A stretch of DNA of 64,000 nt from Fibrobacterota bacterium (GTDB lineage: Bacteria; Fibrobacterota; Fibrobacteria; UBA11236). A model generated the notes under the pieces. That model had not been told where the DNA came from. It worked only from the letters and a program-made list of their open reading frames with translations, and did no database searches. Location of the stretch: assembly GCA_019509785.1 (NCBI GenBank), contig JAEKLQ010000022.1:211936-275935 (forward strand), written 5' to 3'. The position numbers and the translations under genes are program-made. Positions 7,724 to 16,822 of the stretch are shown piece after piece. Every line of letters starts with the position of its first letter. The first letter of the stretch is position 1.

Positions 7724-8676
7724 CGGCACGCACACCTTTCCAGCACTACGCCCTGCCAATTCAGGCCATAGCCCGACATCAAGAGCAGCAACTTGTCGCC
7801 GGAGCGCACGCGGCCCTCCGCCTCCAGCCGCAACAGGTTCACGATATTGTCCCCGCTGATCATATGCGCGACTTCCCCCAGGCTCGGGAACGCCACCTTA
7901 TCGAAACCGATCCCCAGCAGGCGCGAGAGGATTTGCCAGGCTTTCACGTTCATGTTCTGGGTGACGATTGCCGACAGGTCCCCGGCCTTGAGGCCCGCTT
8001 TCGCCAAGGTCTCGCCCACGAAGCGATGGGTATGATTGAAGAAGGTGCCCACCGTTTCGTCGTCCGAGGCCCGGGCCCAGGCCCCGTTGGTGCGCGCGTG
8101 GCAGGCCAGGATACGGTAACCCGCGGGTTTCCTGCCCACCACCATGGCCGCCGCCCCGTCCGAGATCAGGTTGTAGGCTTGCTCGTATTTGGCCCCGGGG
8201 GGAAAACGATCCGCCGTGACGCAAAGCGCGGACTGCAAGGCCGGTTCGCCCGCCAGCATCAGAGCGGCCAGGCGCAGCGCGCCCAGAAGACCGGTGCAAG
8301 CCTGCTGGTTTACGCCCAGGACGAAGGCGTCTTCCAGTCCGAACTCCGCCTGCAAATGGCTGGCCGGGAAGTCCATCAGGTACTTCACGTCCCCGGTGGC
8401 CGCGAAGCGGGAGGGATCGCCCAGGTTGGCATTGGCCGGGATGCAGGTCGCGTACAGGAGGGCGCCGGTCCCCGCCAAATGCGGCCGGAGGGGTTCCACC
8501 GCGCGGCGCGCGAGATCGTATGCGGTCGTGCCTTCGGCACAGGCATGCTGCCGCGCGAACCCGGCGGCCCGCAGGGCCGCGGCCCCGGAGACCAGCAGGC
8601 CGAGGGCATCGGCTTCCTCCACCGTACGTTCCACCTCGCCCACGGCGAAAGCCATGGCGTTCAGGTAGGCGGGCAT
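7720..8676 (-). CDS. KAS III-like condensing or acyltransferase enzyme
   Basis: This 318-residue thiolase-fold protein resembles 3-oxoacyl-ACP synthase III. The nucleophile Cys127 sits in VNQQACTGLLGA, and the NLISDGAAAMV strand of the family is present. The usual HQAN motif is replaced by TQNMN (around 239-243), so the catalytic His position is Gln. A histidine does appear in AHMISGDN (271-277), where FabH has its Asn motif. The active site is therefore not standard and may fit acyl transfer or unusual condensation rather than fatty acid initiation. ATG 8674-8676 lies inside the end of the ligase gene, a 16-base overlap. Confidence 0.75.
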   Translation of the reverse strand: MPAYLNAMAFAVGEVERTVEEADALGLLVSGAAALRAAGFARQHACAEGTTAYDLARRAVEPLRPHLAGTGALLYATCIPANANLGDPSRFAATGDVKYLMDFPASHLQAEFGLEDAFVLGVNQQACTGLLGALRLAALMLAGEPALQSALCVTADRFPPGAKYEQAYNLISDGAAAMVVGRKPAGYRILACHARTNGAWARASDDETVGTFFNHTHRFVGETLAKAGLKAGDLSAIVTQNMNVKAWQILSRLLGIGFDKVAFPSLGEVAHMISGDNIVNLLRLEAEGRVRSGDKLLLLMSGYGLNWQGVVLERCACR

Positions 8677-10403
8677 GCCATCCCTTCCGCTCCGGCCTTG
8701 CCGAGCATGGCCTTGACCGCGTCCCGCCTCACCTTGCGCGTGGCCGTGCGCGGGAGTTCCTGTTCGGAAAAGAATACGCGCGCGGGCCGCTTCCAGGGCG
8801 AGAGCTCCGCCAAGGCCGCATCGATTCCCATGCCATCGGCCTTGCGTGCCGAACAATCCGGCTGCGGAACGATCACGGCCACGACCTCTTCCTTACCGTC
8901 CCGTCCGGGCATGGCCAGCACGCAGGCTTCCTTTACCCAGTCCAGGCGCGCCAGCAATTCCTCCGGTTCCTCGGGGTGGATTTTCTTCCCGCCTTCCAGC
9001 ACGATCAGGCTCTTGATCCGGCCGGTGATCCGCAAGAATCCGTCCGCATCCAGGCAACCCAAGTCCCCGGTGCGGAACCAGCCCTCGGCATCGAAGGCTT
9101 CCGCCGTGAGGTCCGCCCGGCCATGGTAGCCGGCCATGACATGGGGCCCGCGGGTGCGGATTTCGCCTTCCGCATCCCCGCCCTTCGCGTCTTCGCCTTC
9201 CGCATCCACCGGGACGATGCGGACCTCGATGCCCGGCCAGGGACGGCCCACGGTACCCGCGCGCGCGCCGTGGGGCCGGTTGGCGCTGATCACGGGACTG
9301 GTTTCGGTCAGCCCATAGCCCTGGAAAACGACCAAGCCCAAGCGCGCCAGGAAATCCTCCGTGGCCGCGTCCAGGGGCGCCCCTCCGGAGATGAAGGCGC
9401 GCAGATTGCCGCCCAGGGCTTCATGCACGGGACGGAAAACCATGCGCCGCGCCGCCGCCGGAAGCCAGGGGGCCAAGCCCTGCCACGCCGAGAACAAGGC
9501 CCGCCGCCACCTGCCCTTGGCCGCCACCGCGGAACGCATCTGCCTGGCCACCAGACGCAAGAAGAAGGGGACCGCGATCATGTAGGTAACCTTGCGCCTA
9601 CGTAACGCGTTCGTTACCTCGGAAGGAAGGAGGCTCCGGCAATAATAGACGCGCGCGCCCGCGTGGATCACCCCCAGCATGCCGCAGGTGAGTTCGAATA
9701 GGTGGTTGAGGGGGAGGATGGACAGGAATCGATCGTCGGAAGTGATGCCGAAGCCCTGCCTCTGGGCCTCTATCTGGAAAAGGAGATTGCCCACCGTGAT
9801 CAAGGCCCCCTTGGCCGTTCCCGTGGTTCCCGACGTGTAAACGATGAGGGCCAGGTCGGCGCGGCGCTTATCGGGGAAGGGCATCGCTGGCGGCAAGGTA
9901 TCCGTCCGCAGGGATTCGAGTTCCAAGATGGCATTGCCCGGCGAGCGGAGGCCGGCCGCCATTTCCGCGCATGCGCGCGAGGCGAGGATGACGACAGGGC
10001 GGGAATCCGTGACGATGGCGCCGAGTTCCGCCTTAGTGGCCTTTGCGTCCATTGGCACCAGCACGGCCCCGGCGATCTGGACCCCGAAAAAGGCGGCACC
10101 CCACTCCGGCCTTGATTCCGAAAGCAAGGCGACGCGGTCGCCGGGGACCACGCCCATCGCCTCCAGGCGCGCGGCCAGGCGAAGGGCGGTCGCATGCAAT
10201 TCCCGGTAGCTGAAGCGGCCCGATCGCATTCCCGTAACGTCCGACCAGGCCAGCGCGGTACGGTCGCCGTGACGCTGCGCGCGTTCCCGCAGGAATTCCG
10301 CGAATCCGCGCCAATGGCCGTCCGTTCCCGCTTGGGGAACGGCGTCCTCCCCGGGCGTCTCTTTCTCCCTGGAAATCCATGTCCGGCCGGAAACGCTTGG
10401 CAT
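8661..10403 (-). CDS. ANL-superfamily acyl-CoA/acyl-carrier ligase
   Basis: This 580-residue AMP-binding enzyme has the ATP loop YTSGTTGTAKGA (around 189-200), the GYGLTETSP motif, and a GWFRTGDLG hinge region. It resembles long-chain acyl-CoA and acyl-ACP synthetases. It would activate a carboxylic acid through an acyl-adenylate and pass it to CoA or a carrier protein. It is the first gene of the biosynthetic operon and probably makes the acyl substrate of the KAS III-like protein that follows. ATG 10401-10403 has a purine-rich AAAGG immediately upstream, closer than usual. The acid used cannot be inferred. Confidence 0.85.
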   Translation of the reverse strand: MPSVSGRTWISREKETPGEDAVPQAGTDGHWRGFAEFLRERAQRHGDRTALAWSDVTGMRSGRFSYRELHATALRLAARLEAMGVVPGDRVALLSESRPEWGAAFFGVQIAGAVLVPMDAKATKAELGAIVTDSRPVVILASRACAEMAAGLRSPGNAILELESLRTDTLPPAMPFPDKRRADLALIVYTSGTTGTAKGALITVGNLLFQIEAQRQGFGITSDDRFLSILPLNHLFELTCGMLGVIHAGARVYYCRSLLPSEVTNALRRRKVTYMIAVPFFLRLVARQMRSAVAAKGRWRRALFSAWQGLAPWLPAAARRMVFRPVHEALGGNLRAFISGGAPLDAATEDFLARLGLVVFQGYGLTETSPVISANRPHGARAGTVGRPWPGIEVRIVPVDAEGEDAKGGDAEGEIRTRGPHVMAGYHGRADLTAEAFDAEGWFRTGDLGCLDADGFLRITGRIKSLIVLEGGKKIHPEEPEELLARLDWVKEACVLAMPGRDGKEEVVAVIVPQPDCSARKADGMGIDAALAELSPWKRPARVFFSEQELPRTATRKVRRDAVKAMLGKAGAEGMACPPT

Positions 10404-10544
10404 CCTTTATTTTGGACGCCCAACGGGCCGAATCCGGTAATGGGCTGGAGGCTTGGAATTTCGGGTCGCCGATCCCGCCGCCGACCGGGTGGCGGGCCGG
10501 AACCTAATTAAACGGCCACTTCTTGTGGTCTTTGGCCCCGGCGA

Positions 10545-10748
10545 TCAGCGGCGGAGGAAATCCGTCCCGGTAGGGGAGGCTTTCCGGCTCAGCTCCTCCG
10601 CCATGGGATCGTTTTCGCTGAGGAAATTCCCCTTGAGGTCCCAATAGGTTTTAACCCAGCGCGAGGGCAATCCGCCGGTCTCGTCCCCGCTGCGTAGATG
10701 TTCGACCTCGATGACCTGGATAAGCTTGGCGCGGATATCGTTCTGCAT
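10545..10748 (-). CDS. Small hypothetical protein (67 aa)
   Basis: This short reading frame starts with ATG at 10746-10748 behind a GGAAGGA ribosome site at good spacing, which supports real translation. The protein is soluble, charged and Trp-containing (RWVKTYWDLKGN), with no membrane segment or known motif that I recognise. It stands between the aminopeptidase and the ANL ligase on the same strand, with gaps of about 80 and 140 bases. Whether it belongs to either unit is unclear. Confidence 0.55.
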   Translation of the reverse strand: MQNDIRAKLIQVIEVEHLRSGDETGGLPSRWVKTYWDLKGNFLSENDPMAEELSRKASPTGTDFLRR

Positions 10749-10828
10749 GTCCGTCCTTCCTGGCTAAAGCAGCCAAGGTAGCTACAGGCCGCCCGCCATG
10801 TCAGCCCCGGCGGGCCCGGGGCCCCGGC

Positions 10829-12112
10829 TCAGTCGCGGTAGAATTCGCGTAGCACGCGGACCATCATCCCATGGTCCTCGCTGCCGCACATCTCCCGGGC
10901 CGAATGCATGGAAAGCATGGGATTGCCTACGTCCACGGTGGGGATTCCCAGCGCGGCGGCCACGTGCGGCCCGATGGTGGTGCCGCATGCGAGATCGGTG
11001 CGGTTGACGAAGTCCTGCGCGGGCGCGCCGGCCCGGCCGCAGAGGGCGCGGAAAAGGGCGGCGGTCTCGGAATTGGTCGCATAGCGCAGGCTGGCGTTGC
11101 CCTTGATGACGGGCCCGTGGTTGAGGAGCGGGAAATGCGAGGGCTCATGCTTTTCCGGGTAATTGGGATGCAGGGCATGGGCCATGTCCGCGGAGACCAG
11201 ATGGGAACGCGCCAGGGCGGCCAGGGAATCGGCCCGGCCCAGCCCCAAGGCCAAAAGGGCCCGCTCCAGGACGGCTTCCAAGAGATTGGAGTTGGCCCCT
11301 TGCGCCGAGATGCTGCCCACCTCTTCGTTATCGAAAAGGGCGGCCACCTGGATGGCCCCGTCGCCCGTGGTTTCGGAGCAGAAGGCTTCGAGGACGGCGT
11401 GGGACATGGCCAGATTGTCCAGGCGGCCGGAGAAAACGAATTCATCATCCGACCCCCCGTAACATGCCGGTGACGTATCGTAGAGATGGAGCTCGAAGGA
11501 GAGGGCGGGGAAGGCCGCGCCCACGGTTTCTTCCAGCCATCCTTCCAGGGAGCGGCCGGGGCCCGGATCGGTCAATCCCAAAACGGGCACCAGATGCCGC
11601 TGGGCGTTGAGGATCAGCCCGGTATCGTTCACTCCGCGATCGAGATGGATGGCGAGCTGGGGGATGCGTAGCGGCCCCGATTCCCGGCGGACCAGTTGGC
11701 TCTTAACTTGGTTCCCGTCGAGGCGGGAAACCCGCCCGGCCACCCCCAGATCGCGGTCCAGCCAGGAATTATACAGCACCCCTCCGTAGACCTCCACTCC
11801 CCATTGCCGGTAATTGGCGGGAGAATCGGGGGCGCGCGGCTTCAGCTTGAGGCACGGGCTGTCCGTATGGGCCCCGGCGATGCGGAAGCGCGGGCGCGAA
11901 AGGTCCTTCGGGGCGCGTAGCGCGACGATGCTGCTGCCGTTGCGGATGACGAAAGCGGTTTGGCCCGGGCCCAAGGACCAGGGCTCCTTTTCGTCCAGGC
12001 GCGTCGCCCCCAAGGCGGTAAGCCGGTTGGCGGCGGCCTCGACCGCATGGAAGGGGGTGGGGCTGGCGTTGAGGAAAGCGATGAGCGCGTCGGCTTGGGC
12101 GTTCCGGGACAA
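10829..12112 (-). CDS. apeB: M18 family metalloaminopeptidase
   Basis: This 427-residue protein matches the M18 aspartyl aminopeptidase family, cytosolic dinuclear zinc peptidases that cut N-terminal acidic or neutral residues and assemble into dodecamers. Metal-binding motifs are visible: GAHTDSP near residue 95, GRLDNLA near 230, DNEEVGS near 262 and a C-terminal MHSAREMCG. The length fits the family. It stands as a single gene on the minus strand and is probably involved in general peptide turnover. Confidence 0.93.
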   Translation of the reverse strand: MSRNAQADALIAFLNASPTPFHAVEAAANRLTALGATRLDEKEPWSLGPGQTAFVIRNGSSIVALRAPKDLSRPRFRIAGAHTDSPCLKLKPRAPDSPANYRQWGVEVYGGVLYNSWLDRDLGVAGRVSRLDGNQVKSQLVRRESGPLRIPQLAIHLDRGVNDTGLILNAQRHLVPVLGLTDPGPGRSLEGWLEETVGAAFPALSFELHLYDTSPACYGGSDDEFVFSGRLDNLAMSHAVLEAFCSETTGDGAIQVAALFDNEEVGSISAQGANSNLLEAVLERALLALGLGRADSLAALARSHLVSADMAHALHPNYPEKHEPSHFPLLNHGPVIKGNASLRYATNSETAALFRALCGRAGAPAQDFVNRTDLACGTTIGPHVAAALGIPTVDVGNPMLSMHSAREMCGSEDHGMMVRVLREFYRD

Positions 12113-12224
12113 GGGTAACCTCCGTGTGTCCCTTGGGCGAAGGCGCGCGCCGGGGATCCGCGGATAATTATACTAAGGGCGGAGCGGAAGCTGCCGTACC
12201 CCTTAGGCTAGAGCGGCTCCGGTC

Positions 12225-12470
12225 TTAAAGCGGCGCCCCGTCGCCGTCCCCTTCGACCGGCTTCGGCCCGCGGGCATGGGCTTCCAGCTTATCGCCGCCG
12301 GGCTCGCCGCCCAGATCCTCTTCCCAACGCTCCTTCGAACCCGAGTCGGGGTAGACTTCTTCCACGTGGGGGTGCTTGCCCGCGCCTTCCGGTTCCAACG
12401 AGGTCCATCCGCTTTCGTCCACGTATCCCTCCGTCTTCGATTCGCCGGAGTCAGGGTTTTGCTTGGCCAT
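12225..12470 (-). CDS. Small acidic hypothetical protein (81 aa)
   Basis: The frame begins with ATG 12468-12470 behind a strong AAGGAGG site, which argues that it is real. The protein is very hydrophilic and rich in Gly, Glu, Asp and Pro, with no predicted fold, signal peptide or membrane segment, so it is probably disordered. I do not recognise a family. It is a monocistronic minus-strand gene between the aminopeptidase and the FloA operon. Confidence 0.6.
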   Translation of the reverse strand: MAKQNPDSGESKTEGYVDESGWTSLEPEGAGKHPHVEEVYPDSGSKERWEEDLGGEPGGDKLEAHARGPKPVEGDGDGAPL

Positions 12471-12665
12471 GATGTTCCTCCTTGCTTCGGCCGCAGAGGG
12501 GGCGGCCCTGATCCCAAGATAGGTTCCGCCGGCATAGGAGGGATGCTCCGGATCGAAAGACGGTTCGCAAGCGGAAGGGGGCCGACGCGCGAGGCGGCGA
12601 TGGGAACCGGCGTAGCGATGGAAAGTTGTCGGTTGGTTTTCCGATTTATCGGCGGCAGGGAAAAA

Positions 12666-13262
12666 TCAACGACGCCGTTGCAGCGCGATCGGCTTATCGA
12701 GGATAACCTTGATGATGAATGCCTTCCGCAAGGCTTCGGGATCGGTGAAATCGCCCGGTCCCACCAGGGCCTGCGCGGCCGGCGCGGTCATTGGCGCCGG
12801 CGTGGGCCGGGTATCCGAGCCTTCGCTCCGGGATGCTTCATCCCTTTCGTCCCTGTCCGACCTATTCGTTTTATCCGACGGGCGCGCGTCCCGCCGGGTT
12901 TCCTGGCGTGCCGTCTGCGGACGCGCGGATGCCGCCTCTACCGGCCTTGCCGGCGCTCGCTGGGGAACCGGGGCGGACCCGGTCGGTTGGGGCAATTCCA
13001 ATCCGAGCTCGCGCGCCAATTGCTCCAGCAACCCCTTCCCGGCCGGCTTCGGAGCCTCGCGGCGCGCTTGCGCGGGCGCGGCCGGCATTTCGGCTTTACG
13101 CGTTTCCGTACGCGGGTTCGCCGGGGAACCGGACTTCGCTTTCCCCTGCTTACGCTTGGAAATCATGCCCGCGACGATATTGAAGACGATGAACGCCAGC
13201 ACCAGCTGCCAGGGCAGGGACGCGAATGCGATCGGATGCGGCGCGGAAGGAAAGCTTTGCAT
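12666..13262 (-). CDS. FloA-operon hypothetical membrane-anchored protein
   Basis: This 198-residue protein has one N-terminal hydrophobic segment (about 15-33), a long Ala/Pro/Arg/Asp-rich disordered middle (about 35-165), and a short ordered end with the pattern FTDPEALRKAFI...EILDKP-like (around 172-195). It follows floA after three bases and is the last gene of the nfeD-nfeD-floA unit. The position suggests a role linked to flotillin microdomains, perhaps as an adaptor whose conserved tail binds a partner. No enzymatic motif is visible. Confidence 0.7.
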   Translation of the reverse strand: MQSFPSAPHPIAFASLPWQLVLAFIVFNIVAGMISKRKQGKAKSGSPANPRTETRKAEMPAAPAQARREAPKPAGKGLLEQLARELGLELPQPTGSAPVPQRAPARPVEAASARPQTARQETRRDARPSDKTNRSDRDERDEASRSEGSDTRPTPAPMTAPAAQALVGPGDFTDPEALRKAFIIKVILDKPIALQRRR

Positions 13263-13265
13263 GGA

Positions 13266-14240
13266 TCAGGTTTTGGGTTTGACGTCCCCGCCGCCGCCGA
13301 TCTTCTCGCGCATGGAGGTGTCCGCCATGATGTTCTTCATGTTGTAATAATCCATGATGCCCATATGGCCGCTCCGGAAGGCTTCGGCCATGGCCAACGG
13401 GATCTGCGCCTCGGCTTCCACCACCTTCGCGCGCATCTCGGCCACGCGGGCGATCATCTCCTGCTCGGTGGCGATGGCCATCGCGCGGCGCTCCTCGGCC
13501 TTGGCCTGCGCGATCTTCTTGTCCGCCTCGGCGCGATCCGTCTCCAGGCCCGCGCCGATGTTCTTGCCCACGTCCACGTCGGCGATGTCGATGGAGAGGA
13601 TATCGTAGGCGGTGCCGGTGTCCAGGCCCTTGCTCAAAACCGTCTTCGAGATCTGGTCGGGATTCTCCAGCACCGATTTATGGTTGCGCGTGCCGATGGT
13701 GGAGACGATGCCTTCGCCCACGCGCGCCAGGATGGTCTCCTCGCCCGCGCCGCCCACCAGCTTGTCGAGATTGGTGCGCACGGTAACGCGCGCCACCGCC
13801 TTCAGCTGGATGCCGTCCATGGCCACGCCCGCCACTAGGGGCGTTTCGATCACCTTGGGGTTCACCGACATCTGCACGGCCTCCAGCACGTTACGGCCCG
13901 CGAGGGAAATGGCGGCCGCGCGCTTGAAGTCGAGATCGATGTTGGCCTTGTCGGCCGCGATCAGGGCTTGCACCACGCGCAGCACGTTGCCGCCCGCCAT
14001 GTAATGGGCCTCCAGCTCTTCGGTGGAAAGGCGGAGGCCGGCCTTGATGCCCATGATCTTGGATTCCACGATCACCTTGGCGGGCACCTTGCGGAAGCGC
14101 ATACCGAGCAATTGCACAAACGACACGTCCGCCTTCGACATGAGGGCCTGGAACCAGAGGCTGAAGAAGTTCGCGATGAAGAATATCATCACCAGCAAGA
14201 TCAGGCCGGCGATGACGAGGGCTATGATTTTAATGTCCAT
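13266..14240 (-). CDS. floA: Flotillin-like protein FloA
   Basis: This 324-residue protein matches the bacterial flotillin-like FloA (UPF0365) family. An N-terminal membrane hairpin (about 5-30) is followed by an SPFH-like domain, then a heptad-rich Ala/Glu coiled coil (around 230-290, [19 protein letters not shown]), and a short C-terminal tail. FloA scaffolds lipid microdomains at the cytoplasmic membrane. Two NfeD-domain genes lie directly upstream on the same strand, the conserved neighbourhood for this family. Confidence 0.95.
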   Translation of the reverse strand: MDIKIIALVIAGLILLVMIFFIANFFSLWFQALMSKADVSFVQLLGMRFRKVPAKVIVESKIMGIKAGLRLSTEELEAHYMAGGNVLRVVQALIAADKANIDLDFKRAAAISLAGRNVLEAVQMSVNPKVIETPLVAGVAMDGIQLKAVARVTVRTNLDKLVGGAGEETILARVGEGIVSTIGTRNHKSVLENPDQISKTVLSKGLDTGTAYDILSIDIADVDVGKNIGAGLETDRAEADKKIAQAKAEERRAMAIATEQEMIARVAEMRAKVVEAEAQIPLAMAEAFRSGHMGIMDYYNMKNIMADTSMREKIGGGGDVKPKT

Positions 14241-14250
14241 GCGCTTGCTC

Positions 14251-14727
14251 CTATGGGTTTTTCTTCTCGACCTGGAAGCGGCTGCCCGCTACCGATATCA
14301 CCGTCACCGTTGCGCCGCGTTCGACGAAGTCGCCCGAGGCCTGGGCTTCGTAAGTCTCTTCGCCGATGCGGATGCGCCCCGTGGGCCTTAAAGGGGTATC
14401 CGCCACGGCGGACTCGCCCACGTGCCGGCGCAATTCCGATTCCAGGGCTTCCAATCCGGAGCCGTGCCCCACATCGGTGCCATGGGAGATGGGCGACCGC
14501 CCCAGGTATAGGAAACCGAGGCGGATGCAAATGGGGATGAGGACCAGATCGGCCAGGCCCACGGACATGAGCATGCCGTGGCTGAAATGCCGGATGAGCA
14601 GGGTCCAGGACCAGGCGAATAAGGCCGCGCAAACCAAGGCCAGCAGCCCGAAAGAGGGCAACAGGACCTCGGCGAAGCCGACCGCGAAGGCCAGCGCCTG
14701 CAAGGCCAAAGGAATCCAGGCCTTCAT
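14251..14727 (-). CDS. Short NfeD-like membrane protein
   Basis: This 158-residue protein has two or three hydrophobic segments in the first 80 residues and a C-terminal OB-fold NfeD domain (about 100-155), including [16 protein letters not shown] and a final [13 protein letters not shown] strand. Its start overlaps the end of the larger NfeD protease gene by four bases, and floA follows ten bases after its stop. NfeD proteins partner with SPFH proteins at the membrane. It lacks the ClpP-like protease domain of the upstream gene. Confidence 0.85.
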   Translation of the reverse strand: MKAWIPLALQALAFAVGFAEVLLPSFGLLALVCAALFAWSWTLLIRHFSHGMLMSVGLADLVLIPICIRLGFLYLGRSPISHGTDVGHGSGLEALESELRRHVGESAVADTPLRPTGRIRIGEETYEAQASGDFVERGATVTVISVAGSRFQVEKKNP

Positions 14728-16430
14728 GCTCCGGTCCCTTGGACCGGCCCGGTCCCCGGGACGGGCCCGTTCCCTTGGACCGGCCCCGTCCCCTGGGCCG
14801 AGGTTTCCTTGGTCCGCACTACGATGATATTCCCGTCGATACGGCTGACTTCCACCTGCTTGCCGGCTTCGATGAATCCGCCCCGGGAGCTTACATCCAC
14901 CGTCTTACCGTCGAATACCGCTTTGCCCGAGGGACGCAAAGGCGTTTTCGTGATCCCCATCGTTCCCAATGCCAAGCCGGCCGTGGACGGGACCGTCGCG
15001 CGCGCATCGGCGAGAGTCGTATTCGAAATGACCCTGGCTCCCTTGGGCAGATGCGGCAGCAGGAAGCGGGCGCTGACGAAGGGGACGAGCAGCGCCACCA
15101 GGGCCGACCCGCAGGTGAGCAGCAGATTGTCGATCAGGCTCTTCCATTCCCAGGGCGCGCCCTTGTCCGGTATGGTGAACGATTGCAGGGATAGGGTGAG
15201 GGCGATCAAGAGCACGGCCAATCCCAGCCCGCCCGCAATCAAGGTGCCGGGCAACAGGTAGATTTCCACCGCCACCAGGGCAAAGCCCCCAAGCATCAAA
15301 AGCAGTTCGGTATGATTGGCCAGGCCCACCGCGTACTTGCTGCCGAAGACGATCAGCAGGCACACCACCCCGATCACCCCGAAGATGGACAGGCCCGGGG
15401 TCTTGAACTCCATGTACAGCGCCCCGAAACCGATCATCATCAGGATGGGCGCGAACTTGCCGATGACCCGCACCAGGCCTTCCGACCACGATTCGGCAGC
15501 TTCCGCCATCTTGACGAATCCCTTCGCCTTCAGGAATTCGTCCATGCTCGCGAACGACCCGATGGAAAAGCCGAGTTCGGAGGCCTCGCGATCGGTCAAG
15601 GTCAGGAGCTGCCCTTCGGGCACGATGATCTTATGGGATTGGTACTGGGCTTGCCCCTTCGCCCCCAGGCTTTCCCATTGCTTCGCCGTCAGGAAATCCC
15701 GCCCGTTCTTGCCCGGCGCGCCGCCCGCCGGTACGACGGCCACCACTCCCAAATCCGCCGTCACCATCGCCTGTGCCGGAAGGCTCGGATAACCGTTGCG
15801 TTCGGCCAGGGTACGGAACTTGGCCCGCAATGGCGACTGGATCTTCTCCCCCAGCATGATGATGCCGTCTTGGCCGCCTTGGGTGATGGGGGCGCAATCG
15901 CCGATGGTGGTCCCGTTCCCCATGGCGATTCGATTGGCGGACAGGGAAATCAAGGCTCCCGCCGAAATGGCCTTTTGCTCAACGAAGACGTAAGTGCTGC
16001 ATTGCACTACGCCGGTCAGCAAGTCCACGATATCGAAGGCGGCTTGCAACTCGCCTCCGTAGGTATTCACCTTGAAGACGAGGGCATCGGGCTTTTTCTC
16101 CAAGGCCTGTCCGACCGAGCGCTTCAAAAAGGCGTACATACCGAAATCCACATCGCCTTCGACGGGGATCACGATAACGCGCTTGCCCTGAACCGCGCGG
16201 GCCTTCGCGGCAGAGTCCGGCTTCTGGGAAGCTGGAAGAACGGAAGCCCTGGCGAGCGGGGCCGCTCCGGAGAGCGGGGCCGCTTCGGAAAGCGGGGTCG
16301 CTCCGGAAAGCGGGGTCGCTCCGGAAAGCGGGGTCGCTCCGGCGAGCTGGACCGTGAATAAGGCGGAGATCGCGCAGAGGGCCAAACCCGCGATAAGCGG
16401 GAATCGATGGAGCGCGGAGGGAGAACGCAT
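14724..16430 (-). CDS. Long NfeD: membrane-bound ClpP-class serine protease
   Basis: The protein (568 residues from ATG 16428-16430, chosen because a signal peptide follows) is a long NfeD family member. It has a signal segment, a short repetitive Ala/Pro/Leu/Ser stretch, a periplasmic ClpP-like protease domain with the serine in KAISAGALISL, four membrane segments, and a C-terminal OB fold ending before a Gly/Pro/Val/Gln repeat tail. Family members cut SPFH/stomatin partners. In this operon the partner would be FloA. Both ends carry low-complexity repeats that look recently expanded. Confidence 0.88.
   Translation of the reverse strand: MRSPSALHRFPLIAGLALCAISALFTVQLAGATPLSGATPLSGATPLSEAAPLSGAAPLARASVLPASQKPDSAAKARAVQGKRVIVIPVEGDVDFGMYAFLKRSVGQALEKKPDALVFKVNTYGGELQAAFDIVDLLTGVVQCSTYVFVEQKAISAGALISLSANRIAMGNGTTIGDCAPITQGGQDGIIMLGEKIQSPLRAKFRTLAERNGYPSLPAQAMVTADLGVVAVVPAGGAPGKNGRDFLTAKQWESLGAKGQAQYQSHKIIVPEGQLLTLTDREASELGFSIGSFASMDEFLKAKGFVKMAEAAESWSEGLVRVIGKFAPILMMIGFGALYMEFKTPGLSIFGVIGVVCLLIVFGSKYAVGLANHTELLLMLGGFALVAVEIYLLPGTLIAGGLGLAVLLIALTLSLQSFTIPDKGAPWEWKSLIDNLLLTCGSALVALLVPFVSARFLLPHLPKGARVISNTTLADARATVPSTAGLALGTMGITKTPLRPSGKAVFDGKTVDVSSRGGFIEAGKQVEVSRIDGNIIVVRTKETSAQGTGPVQGNGPVPGTGPVQGTGA
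16255..16344. repeat. Five 18-bp tandem repeats inside the nfeD signal region
   Basis: Five consecutive 18-base units of the form agcggggtcgctccggaa, the first two and last slightly diverged, lie in frame near the start of the long NfeD gene. They encode a six-residue (GATPLS/EAAPLS) motif right after the signal segment. Copy number is likely to vary by slippage without shifting the frame. Confidence 0.9.
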
Positions 16431-16539
16431 GCGCGCAAAGGTAGTTCCCCTATCCGGCCGGTCAAAACCTGCTGGTCCGAAATCCTCTTCTGAGCGTCGC
16501 CTTCGACACATTCCAATCCTCTATCCCGTCTAATCTTTG

Positions 16540-16700
16540 CGAAAGCGCCGGCGATGCGTAGGCATGCCCATGGCATGGACTTCGCTCTCCCTATCGCCGT
16601 TACCCGCACCGGGTCCATCCCACGGGGTCTTGTCCACCCCGGACCCGGGAGCTGGAATGCGGGGCCCGCTCCGGGCTCCCGCATTCCTCTTTTTGTTTTT
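16540..16700 (+). ncRNA. Candidate structured RNA ending in a strong terminator
   Basis: This intergenic plus-strand stretch has three consecutive hairpins. The first has arms CATGCC/GGCATG (16563-16577), the second CCGGGTCC/GGACCCGG (16609-16648), and the third is an intrinsic terminator (16654-16700). No plus-strand gene lies upstream, so the terminator must serve a transcript that begins within the intergenic region. I see no convincing promoter and cannot fit it to 6S, SRP, tmRNA or a known riboswitch. The start at 16540 is approximate. Confidence 0.4.
16654..16700 (+). terminator. Rho-independent terminator
   Basis: A perfect ten-base stem (GGAATGCGGG with CCCGCATTCC) is topped by a further five-base stem (GCCCG/CGGGC) and followed by TCTTTTTGTTTTT. 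This reads as a strong intrinsic terminator on the plus strand. Confidence 0.8.
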
Positions 16701-16822
16701 CGCTCCCATCCCCCTGCACCCCAGCTAACCCATTCAAGCCAAGGGACCTTCACCTATGCGTTCCCGATGGCTATCTTGCAGATCTCCTCTTCTTTTTGTC
16801 CCGTTCTCCTGTAATTCACACT

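Noticed and set aside
16540..16700. Possible 6S RNA or SRP RNA
   Set aside because: No central 6S bubble arrangement and no SRP tetraloop core (GGAAGGAAGCAGC-like) are present on either strand.
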